Positions 1 to 8,253 are shown, counted from the stretch's first letter. The stretch: DNA of 64,000 nucleotides from Gemmatimonadota bacterium (GCA_016182795.1 JACPFW010000012.1:62001-126000), one strand, 5' to 3'. Translations and numbers: made by a program. The notes: generated by a model from the letters alone, not told the origin.

Positions 1-1819
1 CCGCGGTGAAGGGGCGCACGTCATCGCGCGTGGAGACCATGCCGCGGCGCGTCTGCAGGAACCCGGTCCACGCATCGGCCGGGAGTCCGTCCGCGGCGAT
101 GGACTGCTCGGGAGTGAAGCGCCACCGACCCACGCCGGCGGCGATCTCGTATCGCAGCGTGCCGCGCCCGAATCCAAGTGCAACGGGATCGTTGTGACAC
201 GACGTGCACGAGCGGGGCGTGCGCGCCGTGGTGTGCGGCGCCGTTCGCGCGTAGAGGCGACGTGTGATGCGATCCGGCACCTGGCCCGGGGTGCGCGCGC
301 GGTCGAGGTCGAGAATCATCCCGGGGATGAACGTCTCGACGACGCCATTGGGATGCGCGCCGTCGCGCGCATCGGCGAGAATTCCCAGTGTCGGCGGCAC
401 CGCCTCGTACGCTCCCGACGATTCCACCCACGCACCCCGCACCTCCTGCTGCGTGCTGTGATCAAACCCGTCGGCTGACGGATCGAACTTCGTATGGCAC
501 GTCGCGCACCGCGGTGCCCACGCCGAATGGCATGCGCTGCACGAGAGTCGCGAGTGCCCTGCACCCTGCGTGCAGACAGCGCGCGGCGCGCGCACGGGAG
601 CCCATGTCCCCGTCTGCTTGTGCCGCAGCCGGACGCCGGAGTCCGGGCTGACGATGACGTTGGAGAGCACGCTTCCCGATGCCGCCACCACCAGGCGTGC
701 GCGCGCGCCGAGCGACCAGCCGCGCAGCGCGAGCAGGGTGGTCGTTTCGGCGTCGCCATGCGTGGCGGGAATCGATGGCCGGCGCGCGGCGTGACAGTCC
801 GCGCAGCGGATCTGTACTTGGTCGCGCGCGTGGCCAACCACCTTGCCGGTCCCCATGACTTCGCCGGGCACGTGACAGTCGATGCACATCATGCCGCGCG
901 CCTGGTGCACATCGGGAGTGACCCGCGTGAAGTAGCGCCCGTCGGCCAGTAGCCGATACTGCCGCTGCGCGCGCCGTGCGTCCGCGGCCAGCGCTGAGGC
1001 CGACGGTGCGTCGCGCAGTTCGTGCCAGCCCTCGTAGTTCGTCGAGATGCGGCCGGAGCGGCTGTGGCAGCCGAAGCAGTGGCCGTTGTCCGCGTTGATG
1101 GTGAGCGACGGATGGCGGCGGGGCACGCTGGTGCGTGACGCCGCGGCGGTGGCCTCGTACGCCGCCAGCTGCTGCGCCGCCGTCGAGTCATAGACGAGAT
1201 GGCACGCGAGGCAGCCGCCGCCGCGGGCGCTCTCGTCAATGGCGCCCCACGCCGTCTTCTGCTGGCCGAGGTGGCACGACGCGCACAACTGGCGCAGGTG
1301 CGTGTCGGCGCCGCCGGTGCCGAGCGCGGCCATGTGCGGTGCTGAGGCGGAGGTCGCGGGCGTCTCGCCGAAGACCCTCCGGTTGACCTCAACGATGCCG
1401 GCCCCGGTCGACATGATGGAGCGCTCGACGCGCGGCAGCACCGACGCGTGGCACGTGGACTGCGCGCATGTGCGCGGCGCATCGACGAGGTTGCCGGGCA
1501 CACGGACCATGCCGGTGTGCGCCTGAGTCGCGTCCAACGCTTGCGCATCGCCGCCGTGGCAGGCCGCGCATCCAATGCGTGATGGACTGTGCGCCGTGTC
1601 CGGCGACGAGACGCCGGCGTGGCAGACAAGACAGCCTTCGCGGCGTCCGCGGACGACGGGCGCCTCCACCGCGCCGCCGCCAACCTGCCGCGCGGCGACA
1701 GCGTGAGCCGCGGCCTCGACGCGTTCGGGACTCGGCCGCGCGCGCAGCGCAACCGCCACCGCCGCGCCAACGCAGGCGAGTGCCACCAGCCACTTCACGA
1801 CGGGAGCTCTGCCGCGCAT
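1..1819 (-). CDS. Multihaem c-type cytochrome, partial (C-terminus beyond left edge)
   Basis: The reading frame opens at an ATG complementary to 1817-1819 and stays open to the window edge, so at least 606 residues are present and the C-terminus is missing. A basic N-terminus and hydrophobic stretch (residues about 8-28) form a signal peptide or anchor. All eleven haem-binding motifs are in this frame: CLVCH (residue 63), CAACH (84), a wider CAQSTCH (118, four residues between the cysteines), CASCH (179), CLACH (203), CFGCH (248), CIDCH (312), CADCH (339), CSACH (427), CATCH (438) and CTSCH (538). This indicates a periplasmic electron-transfer protein. It is divergent from the molybdoenzyme operon, which suggests that it exchanges electrons with that enzyme or a related quinol oxidoreductase. 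The exact family (tetrathionate-reductase-like, NapC-linked or other) cannot be decided from motifs alone. Confidence 0.88.
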   Translation of the reverse strand, partial: MRGRAPVVKWLVALACVGAAVAVALRARPSPERVEAAAHAVAARQVGGGAVEAPVVRGRREGCLVCHAGVSSPDTAHSPSRIGCAACHGGDAQALDATQAHTGMVRVPGNLVDAPRTCAQSTCHASVLPRVERSIMSTGAGIVEVNRRVFGETPATSASAPHMAALGTGGADTHLRQLCASCHLGQQKTAWGAIDESARGGGCLACHLVYDSTAAQQLAAYEATAAASRTSVPRRHPSLTINADNGHCFGCHSRSGRISTNYEGWHELRDAPSASALAADARRAQRQYRLLADGRYFTRVTPDVHQARGMMCIDCHVPGEVMGTGKVVGHARDQVQIRCADCHAARRPSIPATHGDAETTTLLALRGWSLGARARLVVAASGSVLSNVIVSPDSGVRLRHKQTGTWAPVRAPRAVCTQGAGHSRLSCSACHSAWAPRCATCHTKFDPSADGFDHSTQQEVRGAWVESSGAYEAVPPTLGILADARDGAHPNGVVETFIPGMILDLDRARTPGQVPDRITRRLYARTAPHTTARTPRSCTSCHNDPVALGFGRGTLRYEIAAGVGRWRFTPEQSIAADGLPADAWTGFLQTRRGMVSTRDDVRPFTA

Positions 1820-2063
1820 CGGCTCAGGGTGTGAACCCGCCGCGGCGGGAGGGCCGAGGCGCCGTCCCGCAGACGGGTTGCCTCAATGTATTTGGGCGCT
1901 CGCGTGGCGCCTGTAAAGCACTATATAGGCATTTAAACATATTTTCCGGCTTTTCCCGACAGTTTTGGGAATGTTGCCTGACCGACTCCTCCACCCGTTC
2001 TGCGTACCGTGTTCGCGGATCCACACATACGCACGGCACCGGAGCAACAGCGGTGGAGGGAAG
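1820..2063. promoter_or_regulatory. Divergent regulatory region between cytochrome and molybdoenzyme operon
   Basis: This 244-bp gap separates two divergent transcription units. It contains the most AT-rich stretch of the first 8 kb (about 1910-1980). Within it is a 5+5 bp inverted repeat, TTCCC-N9-GGGAA, at about 1954-1972, which could bind a regulator. A good Shine-Dalgarno, GGAGGG at 2056-2060, precedes the GTG start of the right-hand operon. No clear FNR or NarL box was seen. Confidence 0.4.
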
Positions 2064-4271
2064 GTGAGCGAGCTAAACCGACGCAAGTTCCTTAAGATCT
2101 CCGCGGCCACGGTGACCGTCGCCAGCGGCGCGGCGGCCTTTGCCAAGAGTCCAGCGGCGCAGACCGCGCCGGCCAAGCGCGCCGCCAAGGGCGTGCAGCG
2201 CATCCCTACCTACTGCGACATCTGCTTCTGGAAATGCGGAGCCATCGCGTCGGTGCGCGATGGCGTGCTCTGGAAGGTCGAGGGCAATCCGGCTGATCCG
2301 CTGAGCCGCGGCCGACTCTGCCCGCGTGGCACCGGCGGCGTGGGGGCGCACTTCGACCCGGACCGCCTCAAGCGTCCGCTCATCCGGCGCAGTGACCGGG
2401 GCCGCGAAGTCTGGGCCGAGGTGTCGTGGGACGAGGCGTTCGCGTACATCGCCAACAAGATGCACGCCATCAAGGCGACGTACGGGCCGGAGTCGGTGGC
2501 GATGTTCGCGCACGGCATCGGCGGCAACTTCCTGAAGCACACGCTCAAGGCGTACGGCGCCACGAACTTTGCCGCCCCTTCGTTCGCCCAATGCCGCGGT
2601 CCGCGCGATGTCGGGTTCAAGCTGACCTTCGGCGAGGACGTGGGGTCGCCGGAACGCACAGACATCAAGAATGCGCAGTGCCTGGTGCTGATCGGCAGCC
2701 ACCTCGGCGAGAACATGCACAACACGCAGGTGCAGGAGTTCGCCGAGGCCGTGGGCCACGGGGCGACGATCATCGTTGCCGATCCGCGCTTCTCCGTGGC
2801 GGCGAGCAAGGCGAAGTACTACCTGCCCATCAAGCCAGGCACCGATCTCGCGCTCGTGCTCGCCTGGATGAATGTGATTGTGGCCGAAGGGCTCTACGAC
2901 AAGGAGTACGTGGCCAAGTACGGCTTCGGGTTTGAGCAGTTCGCCGCCAGCATCGCCACCTACACGCCCGAGTGGGCGTATCCGGAGACGGGCATCGAGC
3001 CCGACATCATTCGGGCGACGGCGCGGGAGATGGCCAAGCACAAGCCGGCGACGCTCGTCCACCCCGGACGGCACGCCGCGTGGTACGGCGACGACTCGCA
3101 GCGCAGCCGCGCGGTCGCACTGCTCAACGCGCTGCTCGGCAGCTGGGGACGCAAGGGCGGCTTCTATGCCCCGGTCAGCATGAGCGTGCCCGGATATCCG
3201 TACCCCGCGTACCCAACGTCAACCAAGCCGAAGGTCGACAATCCCGACGGCCGGTATCCGTTCGCGCACGAAGCGATCACGACGGGCATTCGCGAAGCGA
3301 CGATCACCGGCGAGCCGTACCCGGTGAAGGGGTGGTTCGTGTATGCCACCAACCTGATTCACGCGCTGCCCAACGAAGCCGAGACCATCAAGGCGATCCA
3401 GAATCTCGACCTGTTGGTCGTCGTCGATGTGATTCCGAGTGAAATCGCCGGCTGGGCCGATGTCGTGCTTCCCGAATCGGTCTATCTCGAGCGCTACGAC
3501 GATCTCAACGTCGAGTGGTTCCGCGAGCCGTTCGTCGCCCTGCGCCAGCCCGTCGTCGATGCGCCGGACGAGCAGAAGCCCAACTGGTGGATGGCCAAGA
3601 AGCTCGCCGAGACGCTGGGCCTTGCCCACTACTATCCGTGGAAGGACATCGAGGAGTACCTCGGTCATCGGCTCGCGGGTGCCGGCCTCAGCTTCGACGA
3701 GCTGAAGCAGAAGGGCATCATCCCGGGCGCGCCGCAGCCGATCTTCTTCGACGAGGGCGCGCCGGCGGAGTTCGCGACGCCGTCGGGCAAGATCGAGTTC
3801 TACTCACTGCAGCTCCAGACGGCCGGCTTCGATCCGGTGCCGGTGTACACGAGGCCAGCGGAGCCGCCCCCCGGGGCCTTCCGTTTGATCTCCGGACGCT
3901 CGCCGGTGCACACGTTCAGCCGCACACAGTCCAACCGCGTCCTCTCCGACATGATGGACGAGAACGAGGTCTGGATCAACGCCGACATGGCGCGTCGCAT
4001 GGACCTCAGGTCGGGCGACTATGTGCGGCTCAAGAACCAGGACGCGGTGGTCAGCAACCGCGTGCGCGTCAAGGCCACGGAGCGCATACGCCCCGACTGT
4101 GTTTTCATGGTGCACGGCTTCGGCCATACCTCGCGCGGCCTCAAGCATGCGTACCAGAAGGGGGCGAGTGACGCGCATCTCATCACGCGCTACGCCACCG
4201 ACCCGCTGATGGGCGGCACGGGGATGAACGTGAACTTCGTGACCATCGAACCGGAGGCCGCCCATGGCTAG
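2064..4271 (+). CDS. Molybdopterin oxidoreductase, PsrA/PhsA-like catalytic subunit
   Basis: Catalytic subunit of a DMSO-reductase-family enzyme, probably acting on polysulfide, thiosulfate or a related sulfur compound in the periplasm. The GTG at 2064 is chosen as start because GGAGGG sits just upstream and the protein then opens with a Tat signal, NRRKFLK, followed by a hydrophobic stretch. The [4Fe-4S] ligands are Cys51, 54, 58 and 86 (CX2CX3CX27C). Cys177 in FAQCRGPRD lies where the molybdenum ligand is expected, and Cys there is typical of PsrA/PhsA-type enzymes. The length of 735 residues is normal for the family. The gene overlaps the ferredoxin subunit by 8 bp, so the subunits are probably translationally coupled. 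Substrate and direction of catalysis are inference; tetrathionate or arsenate reductase relatives are alternatives. Confidence 0.88.
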   Translation: MSELNRRKFLKISAATVTVASGAAAFAKSPAAQTAPAKRAAKGVQRIPTYCDICFWKCGAIASVRDGVLWKVEGNPADPLSRGRLCPRGTGGVGAHFDPDRLKRPLIRRSDRGREVWAEVSWDEAFAYIANKMHAIKATYGPESVAMFAHGIGGNFLKHTLKAYGATNFAAPSFAQCRGPRDVGFKLTFGEDVGSPERTDIKNAQCLVLIGSHLGENMHNTQVQEFAEAVGHGATIIVADPRFSVAASKAKYYLPIKPGTDLALVLAWMNVIVAEGLYDKEYVAKYGFGFEQFAASIATYTPEWAYPETGIEPDIIRATAREMAKHKPATLVHPGRHAAWYGDDSQRSRAVALLNALLGSWGRKGGFYAPVSMSVPGYPYPAYPTSTKPKVDNPDGRYPFAHEAITTGIREATITGEPYPVKGWFVYATNLIHALPNEAETIKAIQNLDLLVVVDVIPSEIAGWADVVLPESVYLERYDDLNVEWFREPFVALRQPVVDAPDEQKPNWWMAKKLAETLGLAHYYPWKDIEEYLGHRLAGAGLSFDELKQKGIIPGAPQPIFFDEGAPAEFATPSGKIEFYSLQLQTAGFDPVPVYTRPAEPPPGAFRLISGRSPVHTFSRTQSNRVLSDMMDENEVWINADMARRMDLRSGDYVRLKNQDAVVSNRVRVKATERIRPDCVFMVHGFGHTSRGLKHAYQKGASDAHLITRYATDPLMGGTGMNVNFVTIEPEAAHG

Positions 4272-4803
4272 GTTCGGCATGGTCATCGATACCGTCCGGT
4301 GCGTGGGCTGCATGGACTGCGTGGTCGCCTGCAAGACCGAGAACCAGGTGCCCGAGGGCTTCAACCGGGACTGGATCGCCTACGACGTGAAGGGAACGTT
4401 CCCCACGCTGCACATGGAGAGTCGGTCGGAGCGCTGCAACCACTGCGACAATCCGCCGTGCGTCTCCTGCTGCCCCACCAGCGCCAGTCACGTGCACGAC
4501 GTCGGCGGCGTGGTGCTGGTCGACTACGACAAGTGCATCGGGTGCAAGGGATGCGTGGCCTCGTGCCCGTACGGCGCGCGCTTCATTCACCCCGACGGGT
4601 ACGCCGACAAGTGCACGTTCTGCATTCATCGGGTGGAACAGGGCCTGCAGCCCGCCTGCGTCGCGGTCTGCCCGACCCACTGCATGCACTTCGGCGACCT
4701 CGATGATCCCAACAGCGACGTCAGCCGGCTGCTCGCCTCGCGCAATCACCACACGCTCCTGCCGGAAGCCGGCACGAAGCCGCGCATCTTCTACCTCACG
4801 TGA
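4264..4803 (+). CDS. Four-cluster ferredoxin subunit, PsrB/PhsB-like
   Basis: Electron-transfer subunit of 179 residues carrying electrons between the membrane anchor and the molybdenum subunit. Sixteen cysteines fall into the four groups expected for four [4Fe-4S] clusters: CVGCMDCVVACK near the N-terminus, CNHCDNPPCVSCC, CIGCKGCVASCP, and CTFC...CVAVCPTHC near the C-terminus. This is the standard DmsB/PsrB/NrfC arrangement. There is no signal peptide of its own, as expected for a subunit exported with its Tat-signal partner. The start lies inside the end of the catalytic-subunit gene, and its stop overlaps the start of the NrfD gene. Confidence 0.92.
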   Translation: MARFGMVIDTVRCVGCMDCVVACKTENQVPEGFNRDWIAYDVKGTFPTLHMESRSERCNHCDNPPCVSCCPTSASHVHDVGGVVLVDYDKCIGCKGCVASCPYGARFIHPDGYADKCTFCIHRVEQGLQPACVAVCPTHCMHFGDLDDPNSDVSRLLASRNHHTLLPEAGTKPRIFYLT

Positions 4804-5744
4804 GCGGCCCGATGCAAGAACTCACCATCACGCGCCACAATGAGCTGATCGACCCGCTGCTGCACATCTGGAGCTGGCAGATCCCGGTCTACCTGTTCCT
4901 TGGCGGCCTCGTCGCCGGAATCATGATCATCTCCGGCTGGTTTGTGCTGCAGGGACGGTACAAGCACACCACGTTCTCGACGTTCTACCTGCCGCATATC
5001 AGCCTCGTGTTGCTCAGCCTCGGCATGGGCGCGTTGTTCCTCGACCTCGAGCACAAGCTCTACTTCTGGCGCCTGTTCACCACGTTTCAGTGGACGGCGC
5101 CGATGTCGTGGGGGTCGTGGCTGCTGCTGACCATCTATCCGGCCCTGTGGGTCAACACGCTCATCCGCATCCCCGAGCGCTTTCAGGGCAAGATCCCGCT
5201 CTTCGACCGACTGTCGGCTGAGCTCAACAAGCGCCCGACGCTCATCAAGAACATCGGCATCGCCAACATGCTGCTCGGCACCCTGCTCGGCATGTATACC
5301 GGTGTCCTGCTGAGTTCATTCGCCGCGCGTCCGCTGTGGAACAGCGCGATGCTCTGGATGCTGTTCCTTGTCTCCGGGCTCTCCGCCGCCGCGGCTTTCG
5401 TGCACCTGATCACGACGGACGTGTACGAGCGTGTGCTGCTCGCCAAGGCCGACAACGCGTTCCTGACGCTCGAGCTGTTCGTGTTCGGGGGCTTCCTCAC
5501 CGGCCTGCTGACCAGCAGCCGCGTGCACGTGGAAGCCGTGCGCCTGCTGCTCGACGGGCCGTACGCGCCCGTGTTCTGGGTCTTCGTCATCGGACTCGGC
5601 ATCGTGGTGCCGCTCATCGTCCAGCTCCTCGCCGTCAACCACAAAGTCAAACACACGCCGGTGGCGCCGATTCTCGTGCTTGCCGGCGGCCTCACCCTTC
5701 GCTTCGTGATCGTCTACGCCGGCCAGTTCAGCCACTGGACCTGA
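4800..5744 (+). CDS. NrfD/PsrC-type membrane anchor subunit
   Basis: Polytopic membrane protein of 314 residues with about eight hydrophobic helices, starting with the NrfD-like segment HIWSWQIPVYLFLGGLVAG. NrfD-family proteins anchor the ferredoxin and catalytic subunits and exchange electrons with the quinone pool. A GTG at 4800 overlaps the preceding stop (GTGA), and an in-frame ATG lies at 4812. Either could be the true start; the overlap favours coupling from 4800. Together with the two upstream genes this makes a complete three-subunit sulfur-type oxidoreductase. Confidence 0.9.
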   Translation: MSGPMQELTITRHNELIDPLLHIWSWQIPVYLFLGGLVAGIMIISGWFVLQGRYKHTTFSTFYLPHISLVLLSLGMGALFLDLEHKLYFWRLFTTFQWTAPMSWGSWLLLTIYPALWVNTLIRIPERFQGKIPLFDRLSAELNKRPTLIKNIGIANMLLGTLLGMYTGVLLSSFAARPLWNSAMLWMLFLVSGLSAAAAFVHLITTDVYERVLLAKADNAFLTLELFVFGGFLTGLLTSSRVHVEAVRLLLDGPYAPVFWVFVIGLGIVVPLIVQLLAVNHKVKHTPVAPILVLAGGLTLRFVIVYAGQFSHWT

Positions 5745-5770
5745 CCGGCGCGCTCTCAAGGAGAACTCGC

Positions 5771-6292
5771 ATGGACGCAAAACCTGCCCAACCCTATTGG
5801 AATCCATACGTCGCCGGCATAGGCCTCGGCCTCGTGCTGTTGGCGTCGTTCGTAATCATGGGGCGCGGACTCGGCGCATCGGGGGCCGTCGCCTCGACGA
5901 TCACCGCCGGGCTGAATGCCGTCGCGCCGGCGCACGTGGCCGGCAATCCCGCCTTTGCCGAATACCTCAAGGAGGGCACGAGTCCGCTGAAAGACTGGCT
6001 TGTGTTTGAGGTGCTGGGCGTGTTTGTCGGCGGATTCCTTTCCGGAATGCTCGCGCATCGCGTGACGAAAACCGTGGAGAAGGGGCCCAACATCACGGTG
6101 TCGCGTCGCCTGGTCTTCGCCTTCATCGGCGGCGTGCTCATGGGCGTGGGGGCCAAGCTGGCGCGCGGCTGCACCAGCGGCCAGGCGTTGACCGGCGGCG
6201 CGCTGCTCAATGCCGGCAGTTGGGCGTTCATGCTGATGGTGTTCGCCGGCGCGTACGGATTTGCGTACTTCATGCGGAGGCAGTGGCAATGA
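5771..6292 (+). CDS. YeeE/YedE-family sulfur transporter, half-size protein 1
   Basis: Membrane protein of 173 residues with about four or five helices, of the YeeE/YedE (Sulf_transp) family. Characterised relatives move thiosulfate or sulfane sulfur across the inner membrane. The conserved ARGCTSGQALTGGALLNAGSW segment is present and contains the only cysteine of the protein. AAGGAG at about 5759-5764 is a good ribosome-binding site for the ATG at 5771. The 26-bp gap from the NrfD gene places it in the same operon. It is half the length of full TsuA-type transporters and presumably works with the next gene. Confidence 0.85.
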   Translation: MDAKPAQPYWNPYVAGIGLGLVLLASFVIMGRGLGASGAVASTITAGLNAVAPAHVAGNPAFAEYLKEGTSPLKDWLVFEVLGVFVGGFLSGMLAHRVTKTVEKGPNITVSRRLVFAFIGGVLMGVGAKLARGCTSGQALTGGALLNAGSWAFMLMVFAGAYGFAYFMRRQWQ

Positions 6293-6891
6293 TGGCGCCG
6301 TTCTTCAAGTTCGGCCTGTTCGGCGAGAACATCGGCCTCGTCGTCGCCTTTCTCGTCGGCATTGGCTTTGGCTTCTTCCTTGAACGCGCCGGTTTCAACA
6401 GCGCCCGGAAGCTGGCCGCGCAGTTCTACTTCACCGACCTCACCGTCTTCAAGGTGATGTTCACGGCCATCGTGACGGCGATGCTCGGCGTCTACTGGCT
6501 GTCGGTGCTTGGGGTCGTGGATCTCTCTCTCGTCTACCTGACGCCCACGTTCCTCGTGCCGCAGATCGTTGGCGGCCTCGTGCTCGGCGTCGGATTTGTG
6601 GTCGGCGGGTATTGCCCGGGCACCGCGTGCGTCGGCATTGCGACCGGACGCATTGACGCGTTCGTGCTGTTCGTCGGCATCTTCGCCGGCGTGTGGGGCT
6701 TCAGCGAGCTGTACCCCCTCGTCAGCGGCTTCTACAACGCGACGGACATGGGCCAGCTGACGCTGCCGCAGGTCACCGGACTGCCGTACGGGCTGCTCGT
6801 GTTTGTCGTGGTGCTGATGGCGCTCGGTGGCTTCTACGGCGCCGAGTGGGTGGAGAAGAAGATGGCGGCCGGCAAGAAGGCGGAGGCGTAA
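6289..6891 (+). CDS. YeeE/YedE-family sulfur transporter, half-size protein 2
   Basis: Membrane protein of 200 residues of the same YeeE/YedE family, starting at ATGATG where the first ATG overlaps the stop of the preceding gene. The conserved GGYCPGTACVG motif holds its only two cysteines, four residues apart. Together with the single cysteine of the partner protein this gives three conserved cysteines, the number known to matter for thiosulfate transport in fused TsuA-type proteins. The C-terminus is lysine-rich and probably cytoplasmic. The tight overlap implies a stoichiometric heteromeric transporter. Confidence 0.85.
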   Translation: MMAPFFKFGLFGENIGLVVAFLVGIGFGFFLERAGFNSARKLAAQFYFTDLTVFKVMFTAIVTAMLGVYWLSVLGVVDLSLVYLTPTFLVPQIVGGLVLGVGFVVGGYCPGTACVGIATGRIDAFVLFVGIFAGVWGFSELYPLVSGFYNATDMGQLTLPQVTGLPYGLLVFVVVLMALGGFYGAEWVEKKMAAGKKAEA

Positions 6892-6893
6892 CG

Positions 6894-7550
6894 ATGCCAA
6901 ACGTCATCACCAATCTCTCGCTCAACGGACGACTCGCGGTCGTCGCGTTCGCGCTCGGCGTGCTCGCGCTCTTCGGCGGGAATCCGTACAAGGGTGCCGG
7001 CGCCAGCGTGAATACCAAGGAACTGTCGATCAAGATGGCGACGGGCGCCGATCAGGTGGACGCCGCAACACTCGCTGACTGGATCATCCAGGGAAAGGCC
7101 GATTTCCGCGTGGTCGACCTGCGCCCCGAAGCCGCGTACGCCGAGTATCACATTCCGCCGGCGGAAAATATTCCCGTCGCGGGGCTCGTCGACGCGGGCC
7201 TCGCCCACAACGAGAAGATCATTCTGTACGCCGAGGACGGCGCGCGCGCCGCGCAGGCGTGGATGCTGCTCACCGCGCGCGGCTTCAAGGGCGTGTACAT
7301 CCTGCACGGCGGGCTCGATGCCTGGAAGAGCGACGTGCTCTTCCCGCGCGTGCCGGGCAACGCGACGCCCGCCCAGCTCGTCGAGTTCGCGAAGACGCGC
7401 GAGGTCAGCAAGTTCTTTGGCGGCACGCCGCAGGCGCTCGGCGACTCTTCGGCCGCGCCGCAGATGGCGGCAATGCCCAAGCTCGCGCTCCCCACGCCCA
7501 AGGCGGGGGCTGCCGCGCCCGCGAAAAAGAAGAAGAAGGAAGGCTGTTGA
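6894..7550 (+). CDS. Membrane-anchored rhodanese-like protein lacking the catalytic Cys
   Basis: Protein of 218 residues with one N-terminal hydrophobic segment (about 13-28) and a rhodanese-like fold at about 50-150, shown by VVDLRPEAAYAEYHIPPAENIP and the end motif ILHGGLDAWK. The active-site loop reads LYAEDGARAA, so Ala113 stands where sulfurtransferases have the persulfide-forming Cys. The only cysteine is the final residue, Cys218, at the tip of an Ala/Pro-rich linker followed by five lysines (KKKKKEGC). The gene lies 2 bp after the second transporter half. It is unlikely to be a normal sulfurtransferase. A sulfur-carrier or scaffold role is inference from the terminal Cys and the neighbours. 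Confidence 0.85.
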   Translation: MPNVITNLSLNGRLAVVAFALGVLALFGGNPYKGAGASVNTKELSIKMATGADQVDAATLADWIIQGKADFRVVDLRPEAAYAEYHIPPAENIPVAGLVDAGLAHNEKIILYAEDGARAAQAWMLLTARGFKGVYILHGGLDAWKSDVLFPRVPGNATPAQLVEFAKTREVSKFFGGTPQALGDSSAAPQMAAMPKLALPTPKAGAAAPAKKKKKEGC

Positions 7551-7580
7551 TCACCTGACTTCGAGCTGTCACGCCGGTCG

Positions 7581-7612
7581 ACGCGCCGCAGGCTAGTCAG
7601 CCTGCGGCGCGT
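7581..7612. terminator. Bidirectional hairpin at the end of the sulfur operon
   Basis: A perfect 14-bp stem (7581-7594 with 7599-7612) and a 4-nt loop lie 30 bp after the rhodanese-like gene. The hairpin overlaps the stop codon of the convergent gene on the minus strand, so it probably ends transcription from both sides. No long T run follows. Confidence 0.7.
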
Positions 7613-8180
7613 TTGCGTGGCGCCGCATTGCGCGCAGCAGCCAGATGCCGAACGACACCGACGCTGCGAGCACGAAGAACCCGATGAACCGATCGAGCCG
7701 CGCGACGGTCTGGTCCTGCCACAGCAATCCCGCCTTGCCGAGCAGGTAGTTCCAGTCGTGCTCCGCGCCTTCCTCGGAGAAGCTGACGAGGTCGAGGTCC
7801 ATGGCCCGCGCGTCGGCGATGTACCACGCCAGGTCGCCAAAGCTCGAGGCCAGCCAGAGTCCGCATGCCGACACGCCAAACCAGTCGCGGTAGTAGCGCA
7901 TGACGGCCGCCGCCCCCGCCGGCACCAGCAGCTGCATCAGCGAGCCGCCGGCCACCGCCAGCCACTCACTGCCCGGGAGCGCAAAGCAGAGATGGCCGAA
8001 CTCGTGCGCGCCAAACGTGATGCCCCGAAACACATGGAAACGTTCGCCGCTGGCGAATGGGACAATCGCCTGCCACGCGAGGAAGACGAGCACGGCGGCG
8101 CGCCAGCCCCACGACCGTCCTACACACCAGACGCGGGCGTCGTCCCGCCATGACTCAAACTGCGGGGCATCATTTGCCAT
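7593..8180 (-). CDS. Membrane-embedded HEXXH metalloprotease-like protein
   Basis: Protein of 195 residues with about five hydrophobic segments. The motif AHEFGHL lies within a membrane region, as in site-2-protease-like or other intramembrane zinc metalloproteases, followed by a second hydrophobic stretch and an acidic loop. The ATG at 8180 is preferred; an upstream in-frame GTG at 8210 would add ten residues. It is convergent with the sulfur operon and divergent from the next gene, with about 70 bp between the two starts. Substrate unknown. The family could not be named with certainty. Confidence 0.6.
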   Translation of the reverse strand: MANDAPQFESWRDDARVWCVGRSWGWRAAVLVFLAWQAIVPFASGERFHVFRGITFGAHEFGHLCFALPGSEWLAVAGGSLMQLLVPAGAAAVMRYYRDWFGVSACGLWLASSFGDLAWYIADARAMDLDLVSFSEEGAEHDWNYLLGKAGLLWQDQTVARLDRFIGFFVLAASVSFGIWLLRAMRRHANAPQAD

Positions 8181-8253
8181 GACGCAAAAGGTGACGTGGC
8201 GGCGCCCCACACGCCATAATTAGCGCGGCCCCGGACCATGAGGTGGAAAGGCG

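Noticed and set aside
1468..2067. Plus-strand open frame across the start of the cytochrome gene
   Set aside because: It lies opposite haem-motif-bearing sequence and has no protein-like features.
6894..7550. Calling the gene an active thiosulfate sulfurtransferase
   Set aside because: The catalytic Cys is replaced by Ala113, so normal rhodanese chemistry is not supported.
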